A DNA stretch of 64,000 nt from Chiridota heheva (lineage: Eukaryota; Echinodermata; Holothuroidea; Apodida; Chiridotidae), in NCBI GenBank assembly GCA_020152595.1, contig JAIGNY010001856.1, positions 1,382,001 through 1,446,000 on the forward strand, given 5' to 3'. This document shows, in pieces, positions 35,606 through 46,429 of the stretch. The position numbers were made by a program, and so were the translations under genes. Below the pieces are notes generated by a model, which had not been told where the DNA came from, did no database searches, and was given only the letters and a program-made list of their open reading frames with translations. Numbering within the stretch: the first letter of the stretch is position 1; every line of letters starts with the position of its first letter.

Positions 35606-37507
35606 CGGGAAGCCTGCTACTGGGGGTGATGTCTTGGATGATGACAGCAGCAGCTGTCTTGTTGCCTTCCTTGGAGCTATCAGTATAGATGGTGTAGTTT
35701 AAGAGTTGGTCTTTCGATTTGATTGTGGAGGTTGATAAAGAGGTTAGGGTGGGTTTGGGTTTTATGATGAGTGGAGAGGCCCAGGTGGATAGAAGAGGGT
35801 AGGGGTGGCCCAGGGAGAAAGGTTGGCCAGGAGGGCTAACAGTGGCAGGGTTGATGCCGAGATGGAGGTCTGATTTGATGCGTAAGCTGAAGGGAGGGAT
35901 AGGGTTTAAGTACTATCAAAGAGGGTGGAGAAATTGGGGTAACTAATGAGGTTGTAAACAGGGTTCTGGGTGTTGGTGAGGGCTCTAAAAGCATAGGAGG
36001 GGGGTTCACTGGTTTCAACATGAAGGCTGGTGATTGAGGTGGTGCTGTAGGCATCCAGACAAAGCCTGAGGGCTTCATTTTGGATGGTGTTGATGTGTTT
36101 GAGGTAAGAGTTGTGAGTGACACAGTAGACAATAGTCAAGCTTGGCACGAATGGTAAGCCTGAAGATTTTGAGGAGATCATGGCGGTTCGCACCCCAAGT
36201 GATTTGGAGAGGTGAGGAAAGTTGAGGGAGCTGTTGCATTTCTGTTTCAGGTTGGTGATGTGTTGCTTGTAGGAGAGCTTGGAGTCTAGAGTTAAACCCA
36301 GGAACTTAGTGTGTTCAACTTTAGGAATGCGATTGCCATTGAGCACGAGGTTCAGATTGGGGTAGAAATTACTGAAATGACAGATAGTGCATGCTGACTG
36401 TCTTGTCTTTGGAGAATTTAAAACCATTATTGTTGCACCAGTCTTGCAGTCGGTTGAGGTCGAGTTAGAGTACCTATTTTCTACAAAAGGAAAGCTATTG
36501 GGGGAGTAGAAGATGGTGAAGTCGTCCACATAAAGGGCACATTTGATGTTGGGGCCAAGGTTGTCCGCGATGTCATTAATGCTCAGGTTGAAGAGAGTGG
36601 GGGAGAGGATACTGCCTTGGGGGACGCCCTCTTCTTGAAGGTAGGGGTTCGAGAGGGTGTGGCCAATAAGAACTTAGAACTGCCTTGGTGAGAGAAAGTT
36701 TTGAAGAAAGATGGGGAGGTGGCCTCCATGCAAGGCCGATGGTGTAAAGTTTGTGGATAATGTTGTATTTCCAAGTAGTGTTAAAAGCTTTCTTGAGGTC
36801 GAAAAAGATGGCAATGAGTTGTGTTTTTTTGCAAAGGCTTCCCGAGTAGTGGTGTTGAGCGTGATTAACTGCTTCAGGGTATTGCGACGTTTCCGGAAGC
36901 CGCTTTGGTGAGGAGAGAGGATTCTGTTGGTCTCAAGGAACCAGTTTAGTCTCTGGTTAATGATCCTTTCCATAATTTTACAGAGACAGCAGGTGAGGGC
37001 GATGGGGTGGTAACTGGAGGGGTCAGTAATGTCCTTCCCTGGTTTGGGGACGGGGGTGATAATAGCTGTCCTCCAGATAGGGAAAAGGAGTGTGAGGACC
37101 AAATGTGGTTCAGGATGGTGAGTAGGGTAGTGGTAGCCTTGTTGGGGAGGTGTTTCAGAAACTGGTAGGGGATGTTATCTGGGCCTTTGGAGGTGCAGCC
37201 AGTGTCGTGGATGGCTTGGCTTAATTCAGAAAGGGTGAGAGGGGTGTTGTAGCTCTCGGTGTTTTCAAAGGGAAAGGTGATACTCCAGGCTTCATCGCGA
37301 GCTTTGGCTTTGAAAGCATTGGGGTAGTTGGCCAAAGACTAGATGTTACTCAAAGAGGCGGCAAGGTTGTTAACAATGTCCTTTTTCGCACTGAGAAGGC
37401 TACCTACCATTCCAGGAGAAGATGGGAGACTTTCCCACCCTGCCATGCAAGCTGTTAACCAATCTCCAATTCTTTTAAGTGGGGTTGTTGGTGGTGAGAG
37501 AAGAGAT
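35606..37507 (-). pseudogene. I/Nimb-like non-LTR retrotransposon, RT region (copy 3)
   Basis: Minus-strand fragment truncated at both ends. Going right to left: NTESYNTPLTLSELSQAIHD, SKGPDNIPYQFLKHLP, WRTAIITPVPKPGKD, LCKIMERIINQRLNWFLE, SPHQSGFRKRRNTL, EEGVPQGS (near 36635) and the intact catalytic box CALYVDDFTIFYS (near 36540-36500). FKNSPKT-like and FLGLTLDSKLSYKQHITNL text follow. It is the only copy here that keeps YVDD, but frameshifts break it into frames of up to 207 codons. The RNase H end is missing and the 47-bp array begins instead. The 5' side ends against the AT-rich element at 37508. Confidence 0.85.
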
Positions 37508-38662
37508 AAAGTTATATCGCTATTTTGATATTATTCGATATTGACCCATATCGATATGGTCGATATTGAGTTTAAGGGTCATATCAATATATTGATAAAC
37601 GTTTTCCACCGATATTGCACTATACATTAACTAGTAATGAAGTTAACATGACAACCAAACATACACCTTTCCTCACTATACAGCCACAAAAACTTTGTAA
37701 TTTGTAATAATATTAAAGTTGCAGGTAGTCAATAATGTTAAGAGTAGATAAAGTCATCATTATTTCAATAAATATTACCTAAAATTATGTTCCACAGGCA
37801 GGAAATTCTTAATTCCAGACATTCAGTACTCATACAGTACTCTCTGTACAGGCCGCTATGGACATTGCGCAATAATATAAGTAAATTTTTATGATTTGTG
37901 ATGGTTGAGCAATTGCAATCAATGAGATTTTAAATCCTTAAACATCGCTTCTAAATTCCTCAAAAGGAATACTGCATCTCCAACTTTATGTGGAAAAGCC
38001 CTTAGTTGACACCTGAAAGTACATTATATCCTCAAATCTAAAAGATTTCATCCTCAAAACCAAAAAATATTTCCCACTAATTTGTCCGTTCACACATCAG
38101 ACTTTCTTTACAGTAAGCAGCACAAGTACAAACAGTATGTGTAGATTTCTGAGCCCACTTGTCAGATTGTTAGTAGCAGAGGACATTTTCTATCAATATT
38201 GATTGACTTTTAAATGTCCAGGTCTTTAAAAAAGAGTGCAAAAATGAGTAAATTCAAAACAAGTAAGTGGGACCTAGCATTCAAATGTAAAGTTGGCCTG
38301 TTTTCATTAACAAAAAAGCTATATAACCAGTTCCACGGAAATAGTGAAAAAATGATATGTTTAAAGTTATGGAAATTTCAATGTTTCTGTGAATCATTTT
38401 TTGAGAAAAAGACAATGTAAAAAAACGATTCCTTTCAGAATAATGGGTGTTTATTTGAAGATTTACGTACATATTTCTCATTCAATTCTGTAAATTTACC
38501 TAAAAATTTGTACCTTCCATTTTTTGTGCTGGAGCAATATTACCTGGTACAAAACAGTTATATTATTTCCATGTGACGTCTTGCAATTTCCATATCGATA
38601 TTTCGATATATATCTAACGATATATCGACATTGTCTGAAGGTGAATATCGCTCAAGCTTACT
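37508..38662. mobile_element. AT-rich TIR element (family Y), copy A, uninterrupted
   Basis: The left end has TTATATCGCTATTTTGATAT and CGATATTGACCCATATCG. The right end reads ATATCGACATTGTCTGAAGG and GAATATCGCTCAAGCTTA. It aligns along its length with the two halves of copy B (48825-49187 and 60927-61775), which shows the interrupted state there. The AGCTTGGGCGATATATCG terminus resembles hAT-type MITE ends, but about 12 bases of the left tip are missing in this copy. No transposase; the short frames inside occur in both copies with stops. Confidence 0.75.
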
Positions 38663-39589
38663 AGCAATGACTCAATTCAATTTCAGCAGGAATATGATTT
38701 CTCATCATTATCAGTGACTCGGCTCATGGAGCTACTATTAAACTCTGCTCAAAAACATGGAGTATCTGTAACTACAAACTCAAACTGCTATTTCAGAACT
38801 AAAAAAAAAATGGGTTTTCAAATTCACTAATTTTAAAATAAGCTTTTAAAATCTAGATGTCCACAAATACATGTACTGTATGTAAAGACAAATAGCAATA
38901 TTATTGCCATGTCCATACATGTACATTACGTTGAAGAGTTACCGACACGGCAGCAGTGCCCATAGCTTTCATAAAAATGTTAAAGGTATCAAGGCAACAT
39001 TAGCAAAACTGCTTTAGAATTTATTCAAAACTATCCATTTTACTGCATTTGAATGTTTTGGTTAATAGCCTACTTTGCATATTTGACTACCTCAGAAGTT
39101 CTATTTTCGAAATTTAAACACTTAAATTCTGCTCAGATTTTGATACTCTTGCTACATGTCTATACAAATCTGCATTGATTGAGCTCACTTAATTCCTCGG
39201 CAGGTGTGATGATAAATGGATACTGCAAAACTTTCTGTGCCCACCAAAATAACATGACATAAATACATACTGCTTTAATGCCATCTTTATTGGGGTTTTA
39301 TGGCTACTGAGTTTGGTGTGGGACTGGCAACTTATATACAATTGCTCATGTATTCAAACCAGTATCCAATATTTAATTTACCACTTTTTTTTCATAGATT
39401 TTAATTCATTTCATGATACTGTCAAATATTTAGAAAGATATATAAAAAATATATTGATACATTTAATTGGCGCTACGGGTAAGTTCTCCGACTGCAGACT
39501 GCCAGATGAGTGGGCCCACAGCAACTTATGCTTGCATGGACCAGGAAGGATGGGAAGTGAAAGAACACCATCTTTTCATTCTTTTTTTG
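38663..39589. other. LARP1 intron, no feature seen
   Basis: Unique AT-rich sequence up to the 24-bp array; nothing recognised. Confidence 0.5.
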
Positions 39590-40630
39590 AATAGTGTTCA
39601 GACAGAGAATTGCAATAGTATTCAGACAGAGCATTGCAATAGTGTACAGATAGAGAATTGCAATAGTGTTCAGATAGAGAATTGCAATAGTGTTCAGACA
39701 GAGAATTGCAATAGTGTTCAGATAGAGAATTGCAGTAGTATTCAGACAGAGAATTGCAATAGTGTTCAGATAGAGAATTGCAGTAGTATTCAGACAGAGA
39801 ATTGCAATAGTGTTCAGACAGAGAATTGCAATAGTGTTCAGACAGAGAATTGCAATAGGGTTCAGACAGAGAATTGCAATAGTGTTCAGACAGAGAATTG
39901 CAATAGTGTTCAGATAGAGAATTGCAATAGTGTTCAGACAGAGAATTGCAATAGTGTTCAGACAGAGAATTGCAATAGGGTTCAGACAGAGAATTGCAAT
40001 AGTGTTCAGACAGAGAATTGCAATAGTGTTCAGATAGAGAATTGCAGTAGTATTCAGACAGAGAATTGCAATAGTGTTCAGATAGAGAATTGCAGTAGTA
40101 TTCAGACAGAGAATTGCAATAGTGTTCAGACAGAGAATTGCAATAGTGTTCAGACAGAGAATTGCAATAGGGTTCAGACAGAGAATTGCAATAGTGTTCA
40201 GACAGAGAATTGCAATAGTGTTCAGATAAGAAATTGCAATAGTGTTCAGACAGAGAATTTGTTCAGATAGAGAATTGCAAGTGTTCAGACAGAGAATTGC
40301 AATAGTGTTCAGACAGAGAATTGCAATAGTGTTCAGACAGAGAATTGCAATAGTGTTCAGACAGAGAATTGCAATAGTGTTCAGACAGAGAATTGCAATA
40401 GTGTTCAGATAGAGAATTGCAATAGTGTTCAGACAGAGAATTGCAATAGTGTTCAGATAGAGAATTGCAATAGTGTTCAGACAGAGAATTGCAATAGTGT
40501 TCAGACAGAGAATTGCAATAGTGTTCAGACAGAGAATTGCAATAGGGTTCAGACAGAGAATTGCAATAGGGTTCAGACAGAGAATTGCAATAGGGTTCAG
40601 ACAGAGAATTGCAATAGTGTTCAGATAACC
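39590..40630. repeat. 24-bp minisatellite, about 43 copies
   Basis: The unit is TTCAGACAGAGAATTGCAATAGTG, with ACAGAG/ATAGAG, TGCAAT/TGCAGT and AGTGTT/AGGGTT variants. A block containing the paired TGCAGTAGTATT units is repeated at about 39732 and 40044 (312 bp, 13 units). As 24 is a multiple of 3, both strands carry long periodic frames: 267 codons (SVQTENCN repeats) on plus and 397 codons (AILCLNTI repeats) on minus. I see no splice, promoter or start context that would make either a gene. Confidence 0.97.
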
Positions 40631-40726
40631 AGTCGGGGGTGACTGTCCTGCCACTGAGACCGACATTTAACCATGGAGCAATTACATGTACAAACTGTCC
40701 TTACCCCTCACAGATGTGGATTTTAT

Positions 40727-41270
40727 GTTTGTTTGTTTGTTTGTTTGATGAGGTCTTAACGGCACCACGACAACGAAGGTCAAATTGTGCCTGAGAGGTC
40801 AGATCATTTTAGAGGTAGTAAGGAAAGAGACCAGGGGAAGAATGAGAGAAATTCAAGAACAAAAGCCAGAAAGCTGTGATCGAGAGAGGAGGTGCATGGG
40901 TAAAACTAAAAACAAAGTAGAGAGGGGGTGGAAGAGGAGAATTAAATATGGTTGTAGAGGGATGAATGCTGAAGGAAGGAGACTATTTTATCTGGAGGAT
41001 TTTTGGAAGAACTCAGCAATTGAGTTGTGGGGAGCAGAGAAGCTCTGGGAAGGTTGTACAGGGGCAAGCAAGGAAAACGTGTTGGATTGTGAGGATGCAG
41101 TGGCAATTGTTACAGAGGGGTTGGGGAACCAATAAGGAGGTGGGAGGAGTGAGGTGGGTGTGACCAATTCTAAGACGGGTAATATGAACGTTGTCGATAC
41201 GAGAAAGGTTGTTGATGGTGGATTTGATCGGGATTGTGGGCTGGAAAACATGGAGTTTGTTATCAATTTG
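40727..41270 (-). pseudogene. I/Nimb-like non-LTR retrotransposon, 3' end (copy 4)
   Basis: A 5'-truncated insertion on the minus strand. It ends in the (CAAA)n tail (plus GTTTGTTTGTTTGTTTG at 40727) preceded by the family 3' UTR. The coding remnant reads TINNLSRIDNVHITRLRIGH followed by PLCNNCHCILTIQHVFLACP, i.e. the segment after RNase H with its C-x2-C...H...C cluster. The 5' break is near 41270, next to a 43-bp tandem repeat. Confidence 0.8.
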
Positions 41271-41282
41271 GAAGCATTTTAA

Positions 41283-41470
41283 ATCACAGTTGATGTTAAA
41301 GAAACGGCATCTCATTGTCTTCAATACAGTCATTAATGTTAAAGAAACGGCATCTCATTGTCTTCAATACAGTCATTAATGTTAAAGAAACGGCATCTCA
41401 TTGTCTTCAATACAGTCATTTATGTTAAAGAAACAGCATCTCATTGTCTTCAATACAGTCATTTCAATAA
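41283..41470. repeat. 43-bp tandem repeat, 4 copies
   Basis: The unit is TTAAAGAAACGGCATCTCAT, TGTCTTCAATACAGTCATTA, ATG. Copies are almost identical, so the array is young. It abuts the 5' truncation point of retrotransposon copy 4. Confidence 0.93.
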
Positions 41471-42070
41471 TGAATAAATAAACTTCAACAAATATTACAA
41501 GATCACAAACAAAATGAAGATATGTACAGCTCTAAGTTTTCTTTGCTGATGTTTTTCTTAATGCTTTCCCACCCTTTTACTGTTTCTCTTCCTGATCTCC
41601 ATATACATTCTAACACAAGCATTTACCCTAAGTTTCACCCAGTATTGGGGAAATTGATGCAAAAGTTGTCTACTTTGATCAGAGTTCAAGCTTTCGTTAA
41701 CTACATCATCCCACTGTTAATGTACTTGATTGCATCTAAGCATGTTTCCTGCAGAGTGCTTTGAACATTTTTGTCCATCAGGATCAAAAGTTTCTTCATG
41801 TTAACGATTTCTGTGTGAAATTCTAGTCTTAAATAAAAACAAAAAACAATCTATCATTTACAACAAAAAGACCTCTGTTCTGTTTGATAATCCACTCTTT
41901 GCTGTACTCAAGGAAAGTTCTACCGCTTCCAGAAACCCACATTTCACTTAAGCACCTTAGGAAAATACTCGCTAAATTTGCATTTTTCAATTTGTTGTAT
42001 TTACTTTTCAGCGCAAATGGTATATAACCCGCAACAAGTACCTTTCTTCATACTTGTCTACAATTAGCAT
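41471..42070. other. LARP1 intron, no feature seen
   Basis: Unique AT-rich sequence downstream (minus strand) of the candidate exon 42546-42075. Poly(A) signals are not obvious. Confidence 0.4.
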
Positions 42071-42074
42071 ATCT

Positions 42075-42546
42075 TTATTTTCTGGAGTAATGTTGTGTTA
42101 GTTTCCTTCCTCTATAATGAACTGAAGCGTCAACTTCAGAATATGCTGCAACATACATTTGTAGTTCCACAGAAAATAATGAAAATAGTTTCACTTCCTT
42201 CAACAAATTTTGGCAAGTTTCTGTGAGTTCTTGGTTAGTACGAAACATGTGGAACCTATTCCACATTTCTCCACGGAGAGTGCCTTTCACTGGTGGTTTA
42301 TCTTCCATAAAAATAATCTTCCAAAAATCCTTCACAAGTTTTATGGAAAATTCTGCCAGAGGGGAACCAAAACCTTCCATGAGTGATTTAACAAATGACT
42401 GTAGACTTTGACACTTTGGTGTGTCAATACAACAAAAAAAGTCAGAAAAAAAAATATATTTAGGCCCTTCATTAAGAAAATAATAGCTTTGTCTTTTGCC
42501 CTTTACATGGTGAAAACAATCTTGAAGTTGCATGTTGATGCAGTTT
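42075..42546 (-). CDS. Candidate terminal exon of an unrecognised nested gene
   Basis: A 472-base minus-strand open stretch follows an excellent acceptor (tttttttactttttcttttcag at 42547-42568). Entered in phase 2 it reads NCINMQLQDCFHHVKGKRQS to EVDASVHYRGRKL and stops at TAA. The sequence has ordinary protein composition with no repeats: SLMEGFGSPLAEFSIKLVKD, FWKIIFMEDKPPVKGTLRGE and MWNRFHMFRTNQELTETCQN. I do not recognise the family. It lies inside the long LARP1 intron on the same strand, so it could be the 3' exon of a nested gene, an alternative exon, or a fragment of a transposon-encoded protein. It is not in phase with the LARP1 exons at 47022 (phase 0). Confidence 0.4.
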
Positions 42547-42570
42547 CTGAAAAGAAAAAGTAAAAAAAGT

Positions 42571-43029
42571 GATAATCATGGCATATTCAAATTTTGTGAG
42601 TTTTTAAGCAATGTTCACGTTCAACTTTACAGCTACACCAGTTCAAAGTTTGTCGGTTTACATGTAAATTATCTCAATAATTTCAGATAGTACAAAGAAT
42701 ATAATTGAAGAATATAATTAAAGAATATAATTGTGTAACAAAACAAGAATGGTGACTAAATGCTGAGTGTTTGCCATGTCTTCCAAATTACCTTTCCACA
42801 GACAAATATAAGACTTATTTACAACATTAATGTCTAAATCACATCATGGAGCCATTAACTGAAAATTTGTTAACAGCTCCATAATCCTATCAATGAAGTA
42901 TTGCTCTTATTTTTGCATCAAACCAAAGAATTTATCAAACAGAAACAAGAGGTCCACATTTAGGGTGGTGGTAATGTAAAACTGGAACAAATGTGTTAGA
43001 GAAATGTGATTAATAATCAGTGAACTTAC
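42571..43029. other. Intron between candidate exon and 26-bp array
   Basis: Contains a short GAATATAATT triplicate at 42699-42732. A perfect minus-strand donor GTAAGT sits at 43029-43024, directly at the array edge. Confidence 0.45.
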
Positions 43030-44346
43030 TGCTTTGGTAGGGAGCCTTGGTGCACTGCTTTGGTTAAGAGCCTTGGTGCACTGCTTTAATTGGGAGCCTT
43101 GGTGTACTACTTTAATTGGGAGCCTTGGTGTACTGCTTTGGTTGGAAGCCTTGGTGTACTGCTTTGGTTGAAAGCCTTGGTGTACTGCTTTGGTTGGAAG
43201 CCTTGGTGTACTGCTTTGGTTGAAAGCCTTGGTGCACTGCTTTGGTTGGGAGCCTTGGTGCACTGCTTTGGTTGAGAGCCTTGGTGCACTGCTTTGGTTG
43301 GGAGCCTTGGTGTACTGCTTTGGTTAAGAGCCTTGGTGCACTGCTTTGGTTGGGAGCCTTGGTGCACTGCTTTGGTTGGGAGCCTTGGTGCACTGCTTTG
43401 GTTGGGAGCCTTGGTGCACTGCTTTGGTTGAGAGCCTTAGTGCACTGCTTTGGTTGGGAGCCTTGGTGCACTGCTTTGGTTAAGAGCCTTGGTGCACTGC
43501 TTTAATTGGGAGCCTTGGTGCACTGCTTTGGTTGGGAGCCTTGGTGCACTGCTTTGGTTGAAAGCCTTGGTGCACTGCTTTGGTTGGGAGCCTTGGTGCA
43601 CTGCTTTGGTTGGGAGCCTTAGTGCACTGCTTTGGTTGGAAGCCTTGGTGCACTCTGCTTTGGTTGGGAGCCTTGGTGCACTGCTTTGGTTGGGAACCTT
43701 GGTGTACTGCTTTGGTTGGGAGCCTTGGTGCACTCTGCTTTGGTTGGGAGCCTTGGTGCACTGCTTTGGTTGGGAGCCTTGGTGCACTCTGCTTTAGTTG
43801 GGAGCCTTGGTGCACTGCTTTGGTTGGGAGCCTTAGTGCACTGCTTTGGTTGGGAGCCTTGGTGCACTCTGCTTTGGTTGGGAGCCTTGGTGCACTGCTT
43901 TTTGGTTGGGAGCCTTGGTGCACTGCTTTGATTGGGAGCCTTGGTGCACTGCTTTGGTTGGGAGCCTTGGTGCACTGCTTTGGTTGGGAGACTTGGTGCA
44001 CTGCATTGGTTGGAAGCCTTGGTGTACTGCTTTGGTTGAGAGCCTTGGTGCACTGCTTTGGTTGGAAGCCTTGGTGCACTGCTTTGGTTGGGAGCCTTAG
44101 TGCACTGCTTTGGTTGGAAGCCTTGGTGTACTGCTTTGGTTGGAAGCCTTGGTGCACTGCTTTGGTTGGGAGCCTTGGTGCACTGCTTTGGTTGGGAGCC
44201 TTGGTGCACTGCTTTGGTTGGGAGCCTTGGTGTACTGCTTTGGTTGGAAGCCTTGGTGCACTGCTTTGGTTAAGAGCCTTGGTGCACTGCTTTGGTTGGG
44301 AGCCTTGGTGCACTGCTTTGGTTGGGAGCCTTGGTGTACTGCTTTT
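43030..44346 (-). repeat. 26-bp minisatellite, about 50 copies, flanked by splice signals
   Basis: On the minus strand the unit is AAAGCAGTGCACCAAGGCTC followed by CCAACC. With 26 bp per unit the frame advances each copy, giving a 26-residue period (CTKAPNQSSAPRLPTKAVHQ...) that is open in most frames on both strands. Near 44339 the array grows out of a non-repetitive frame that begins at a strong acceptor (44414). It ends at AAAGCA|GTAAGT. Occasional GGCTCCCACTAAGG-type variants introduce stops (for example TAA at 44099-44097). Confidence 0.95.
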
Positions 44347-44413
44347 CCTATGATCAGTTTCTTGCTTGAAGATAAAACACTGTCATCATGGGCAGCTTCT
44401 AATGGATCAGCAT
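44347..44413 (-). CDS. Candidate exon start leading into the 26-bp array
   Basis: A strong acceptor (ccttttttttctgcag, minus strand, ending at 44414) opens a frame that reads ADPLEAAHDDSVLSSSKKLI followed by IGKAVHQGSQPKQ as it enters the minisatellite. If the array is retained, the exon would run to the GTAAGT donor at 43029. Its length (1,384 bases) gives exit phase 2, which is what the acceptor at 42546 needs, but the frame meets a TAA at 44099. If an earlier state lacked the array, the exon would have ended at IGKA|GTAAGT. No family recognised. Confidence 0.35.
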
Positions 44414-44417
44414 CTGC

Positions 44418-45278
44418 AGAAAAAAAGGAAAATTGATTTAAATACTAACATGACCACAATAGCAACAACAGCTATCTACAATGTGGACAATTTCCTTTTA
44501 TTGTAGCACTCAAAGGAAACACCAATGTTTGGATAAAGCAATTTGTAAAAAATAAATACAAATTTTAATGTTTTTATAAGTATAGTGGAGTTGAGAAGAT
44601 ATGGAAAAAATGATGAAGTAAATGGAAATAATATCTCATAGATAAGTACTATGTACAGCCTATGCCTACTGGTTATAGAGTGATACTAACAAAGTAAGAC
44701 ATTTTAATGAATTCATTCTGTTTCAATTTGAAAAAGAAATCAATAGAAAGAAGTTAAAGTTCAAAAATCAGGTTAGCAACTTGAACATTATGAAAAATTA
44801 ATAGTTAAAAATAATTATTAAAAATTAATTAATAATAATCAAATAATTTATTAATAACTAAAAACTCAACATTATTATCGTCCATGAAATTGGACGTTGG
44901 CCTAGTTTTGGCAAGCTGGGCAAATATCCGAGCATGCAGAAAAACAGTAACAAATATAATTATTTCCAAAAAAGTTATTTCATGCAAACAAGATACTTTT
45001 TTTTTTTTTTTTTTCGATAGACTAAGTTACAGTAGCCTAGGCCGATTTCACCCAGTTGTTTACCAAACAGCTTTAATGGAAAAAAAAAAAAAAAAAAAAT
45101 TACAATATAAAGAAGAAAACGAATATGAAAGATCATGCATTCATGCCTAAGTATATTAAATTCAAAATAAATACAGAATCTTACCGGTCGTTTCAATATT
45201 TTCCAACTGATTGCATTTGTCACAAATCCAATTTTCACGGGAACCCTCCTCCAAATCCAATTCTACGCATCCAGTATG
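44418..45278. other. Intronic AT-rich sequence with T17 and A18 homopolymer tracts
   Basis: Contains T-run 44998-45014 and A-run 45081-45099, with unique sequence between them. An inverted T/A pair about 70 bp apart could fold into a hairpin. No exon seen. Confidence 0.45.
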
Positions 45279-45281
45279 ATA

Positions 45282-45434
45282 TCACTCTACTTCACAATTC
45301 AGCCCTTCGCAATATAATAAATCGTCCCTTTTTTCGGAAATATTGCAAAAAGAAATTTTCCAGTCAAAGTTGTCCAATTCCTCATCTAATTCCGCTGGCG
45401 AATTTACATTACCAATGGCGCTGACTTCTGCCAT
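45282..45434 (-). CDS. Candidate first coding exon of unrecognised nested gene
   Basis: A minus-strand frame with an ATG at 45434 reads MAEVSAIGNVNSPAELDEEL and then DNFDWKISFCNISEKRDD before a stop at 45282. The acidic opening has the look of a true N-terminus, and the region just upstream is the end of a transposable element (45508). Possible donors near the end (for example AATT|GTGAAG) are weak; one would give the phase needed by the exon at 44413. No family recognised, and the link to the two downstream candidate exons is inference. Confidence 0.25.
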   Translation of the reverse strand: MAEVSAIGNVNSPAELDEELDNFDWKISFCNISEKRDDLLYCEGLNCEVE

Positions 45435-45507
45435 TTTCTGTAAACTACTAACGTTAGGCCTGTTGTTTTTGCACAACAATTGTTAGGGCCTAGCCAGAGA
45501 TCGCGTT

Positions 45508-46425
45508 AACGGCAATTTTGTCGTATATTACGCCATGGCTGAAATTTCTTTTGACACAGGTTGTACCTGCGTCGTAAGATTTAAATATAGCATGTGAAAT
45601 TTCACGCCAGAGTTTTTCATTAACATAACTAAAATCATAAACATCTTACCTCTCTGATGCGATTCAAAGTTTTATTTCACACAAAAATGATTTTGAATTA
45701 CTCATAAATAAAAGAATGACACAACTACGAGACTAACGGAAGAATGATTCAACATGCCCGTAGTGCTGCCATAAACACATATAGGCTAGTACACAGACCC
45801 TATGCATGATGTACTGTACATACACTGTACAGTGTATGTGAAAGTTTTGATATTGTTTTGAATGCAGGCTGTCAATTGTCAACGATATTATTATCTAGAA
45901 TTTAACTTCCCTCCTGTATTGTGTTAATCGTGTATCTGTGAAGTGATCACAATCTGTAAGTCAAGTTACTATACTGTAAGGAAGTAGGTGTGTTCAAAAT
46001 CTGAATAGTATATTATTGATGACAATTGGTAAAAGTTCACTAAAACCTCATGAAAGTTTTAATACGATAAACAAAAGTATTTTCTAGTTCAATTTGGGAT
46101 TGTTAACCCAAATTTCATGACACAACAATCAACATTATACAAGGATTGGGTATGAACTTTTTCTTAATATTTTTCATGATAATAATAGTCCGATTTTGTA
46201 ATGTTTTTGGTATTTTAAGCGCATTTTCATTCACTTTAGCGAGGCAGATCTACACAAGTGTGTTGTGTTAACAATTACTTGCATGCTTCGCTAGCGCGCA
46301 ATGCCCTGTACATTACGCAATACCCTGTACATACAACGGCAAATTGACAAAATACGCCAAACTTCAAGGGCTTGTCGTAAGCAAATACACCAGTCAAAAA
46401 ATTATAACGCAACCTCTGGGCCTAG
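45508..46425. mobile_element. 0.9-kb repeat element (family X, copy b)
   Basis: It aligns from end to end with 17085-18000: start GGCAATTTTGTCGTATATTACG, shared interior such as AGCATGTGAAATTTCACGCC and TCAAGTTACTATACTGTAAG, end GGGCTTGTCGTAAGCAAAT. It differs by substitutions and small indels. The surrounding DNA is unrelated to that at the other copy, which confirms two independent insertions. Flanks both contain GGGCCTAGCC, possibly by chance. Non-coding. Confidence 0.75.
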
Positions 46426-46429
46426 CCTA

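Noticed and set aside
38214..38481. Small ORFs in the AT-rich TIR element
   Set aside because: The corresponding region of copy B (about 61310-61500) has indels that break the frame, so no conserved coding sequence.
43480..44353. 277-codon minus and 257-codon plus ORFs in the 26-bp array
   Set aside because: Periodic translation of a stop-free repeat starting from GTG or ATG within units. Only the acceptor-led frame at 44413 is kept as a candidate.
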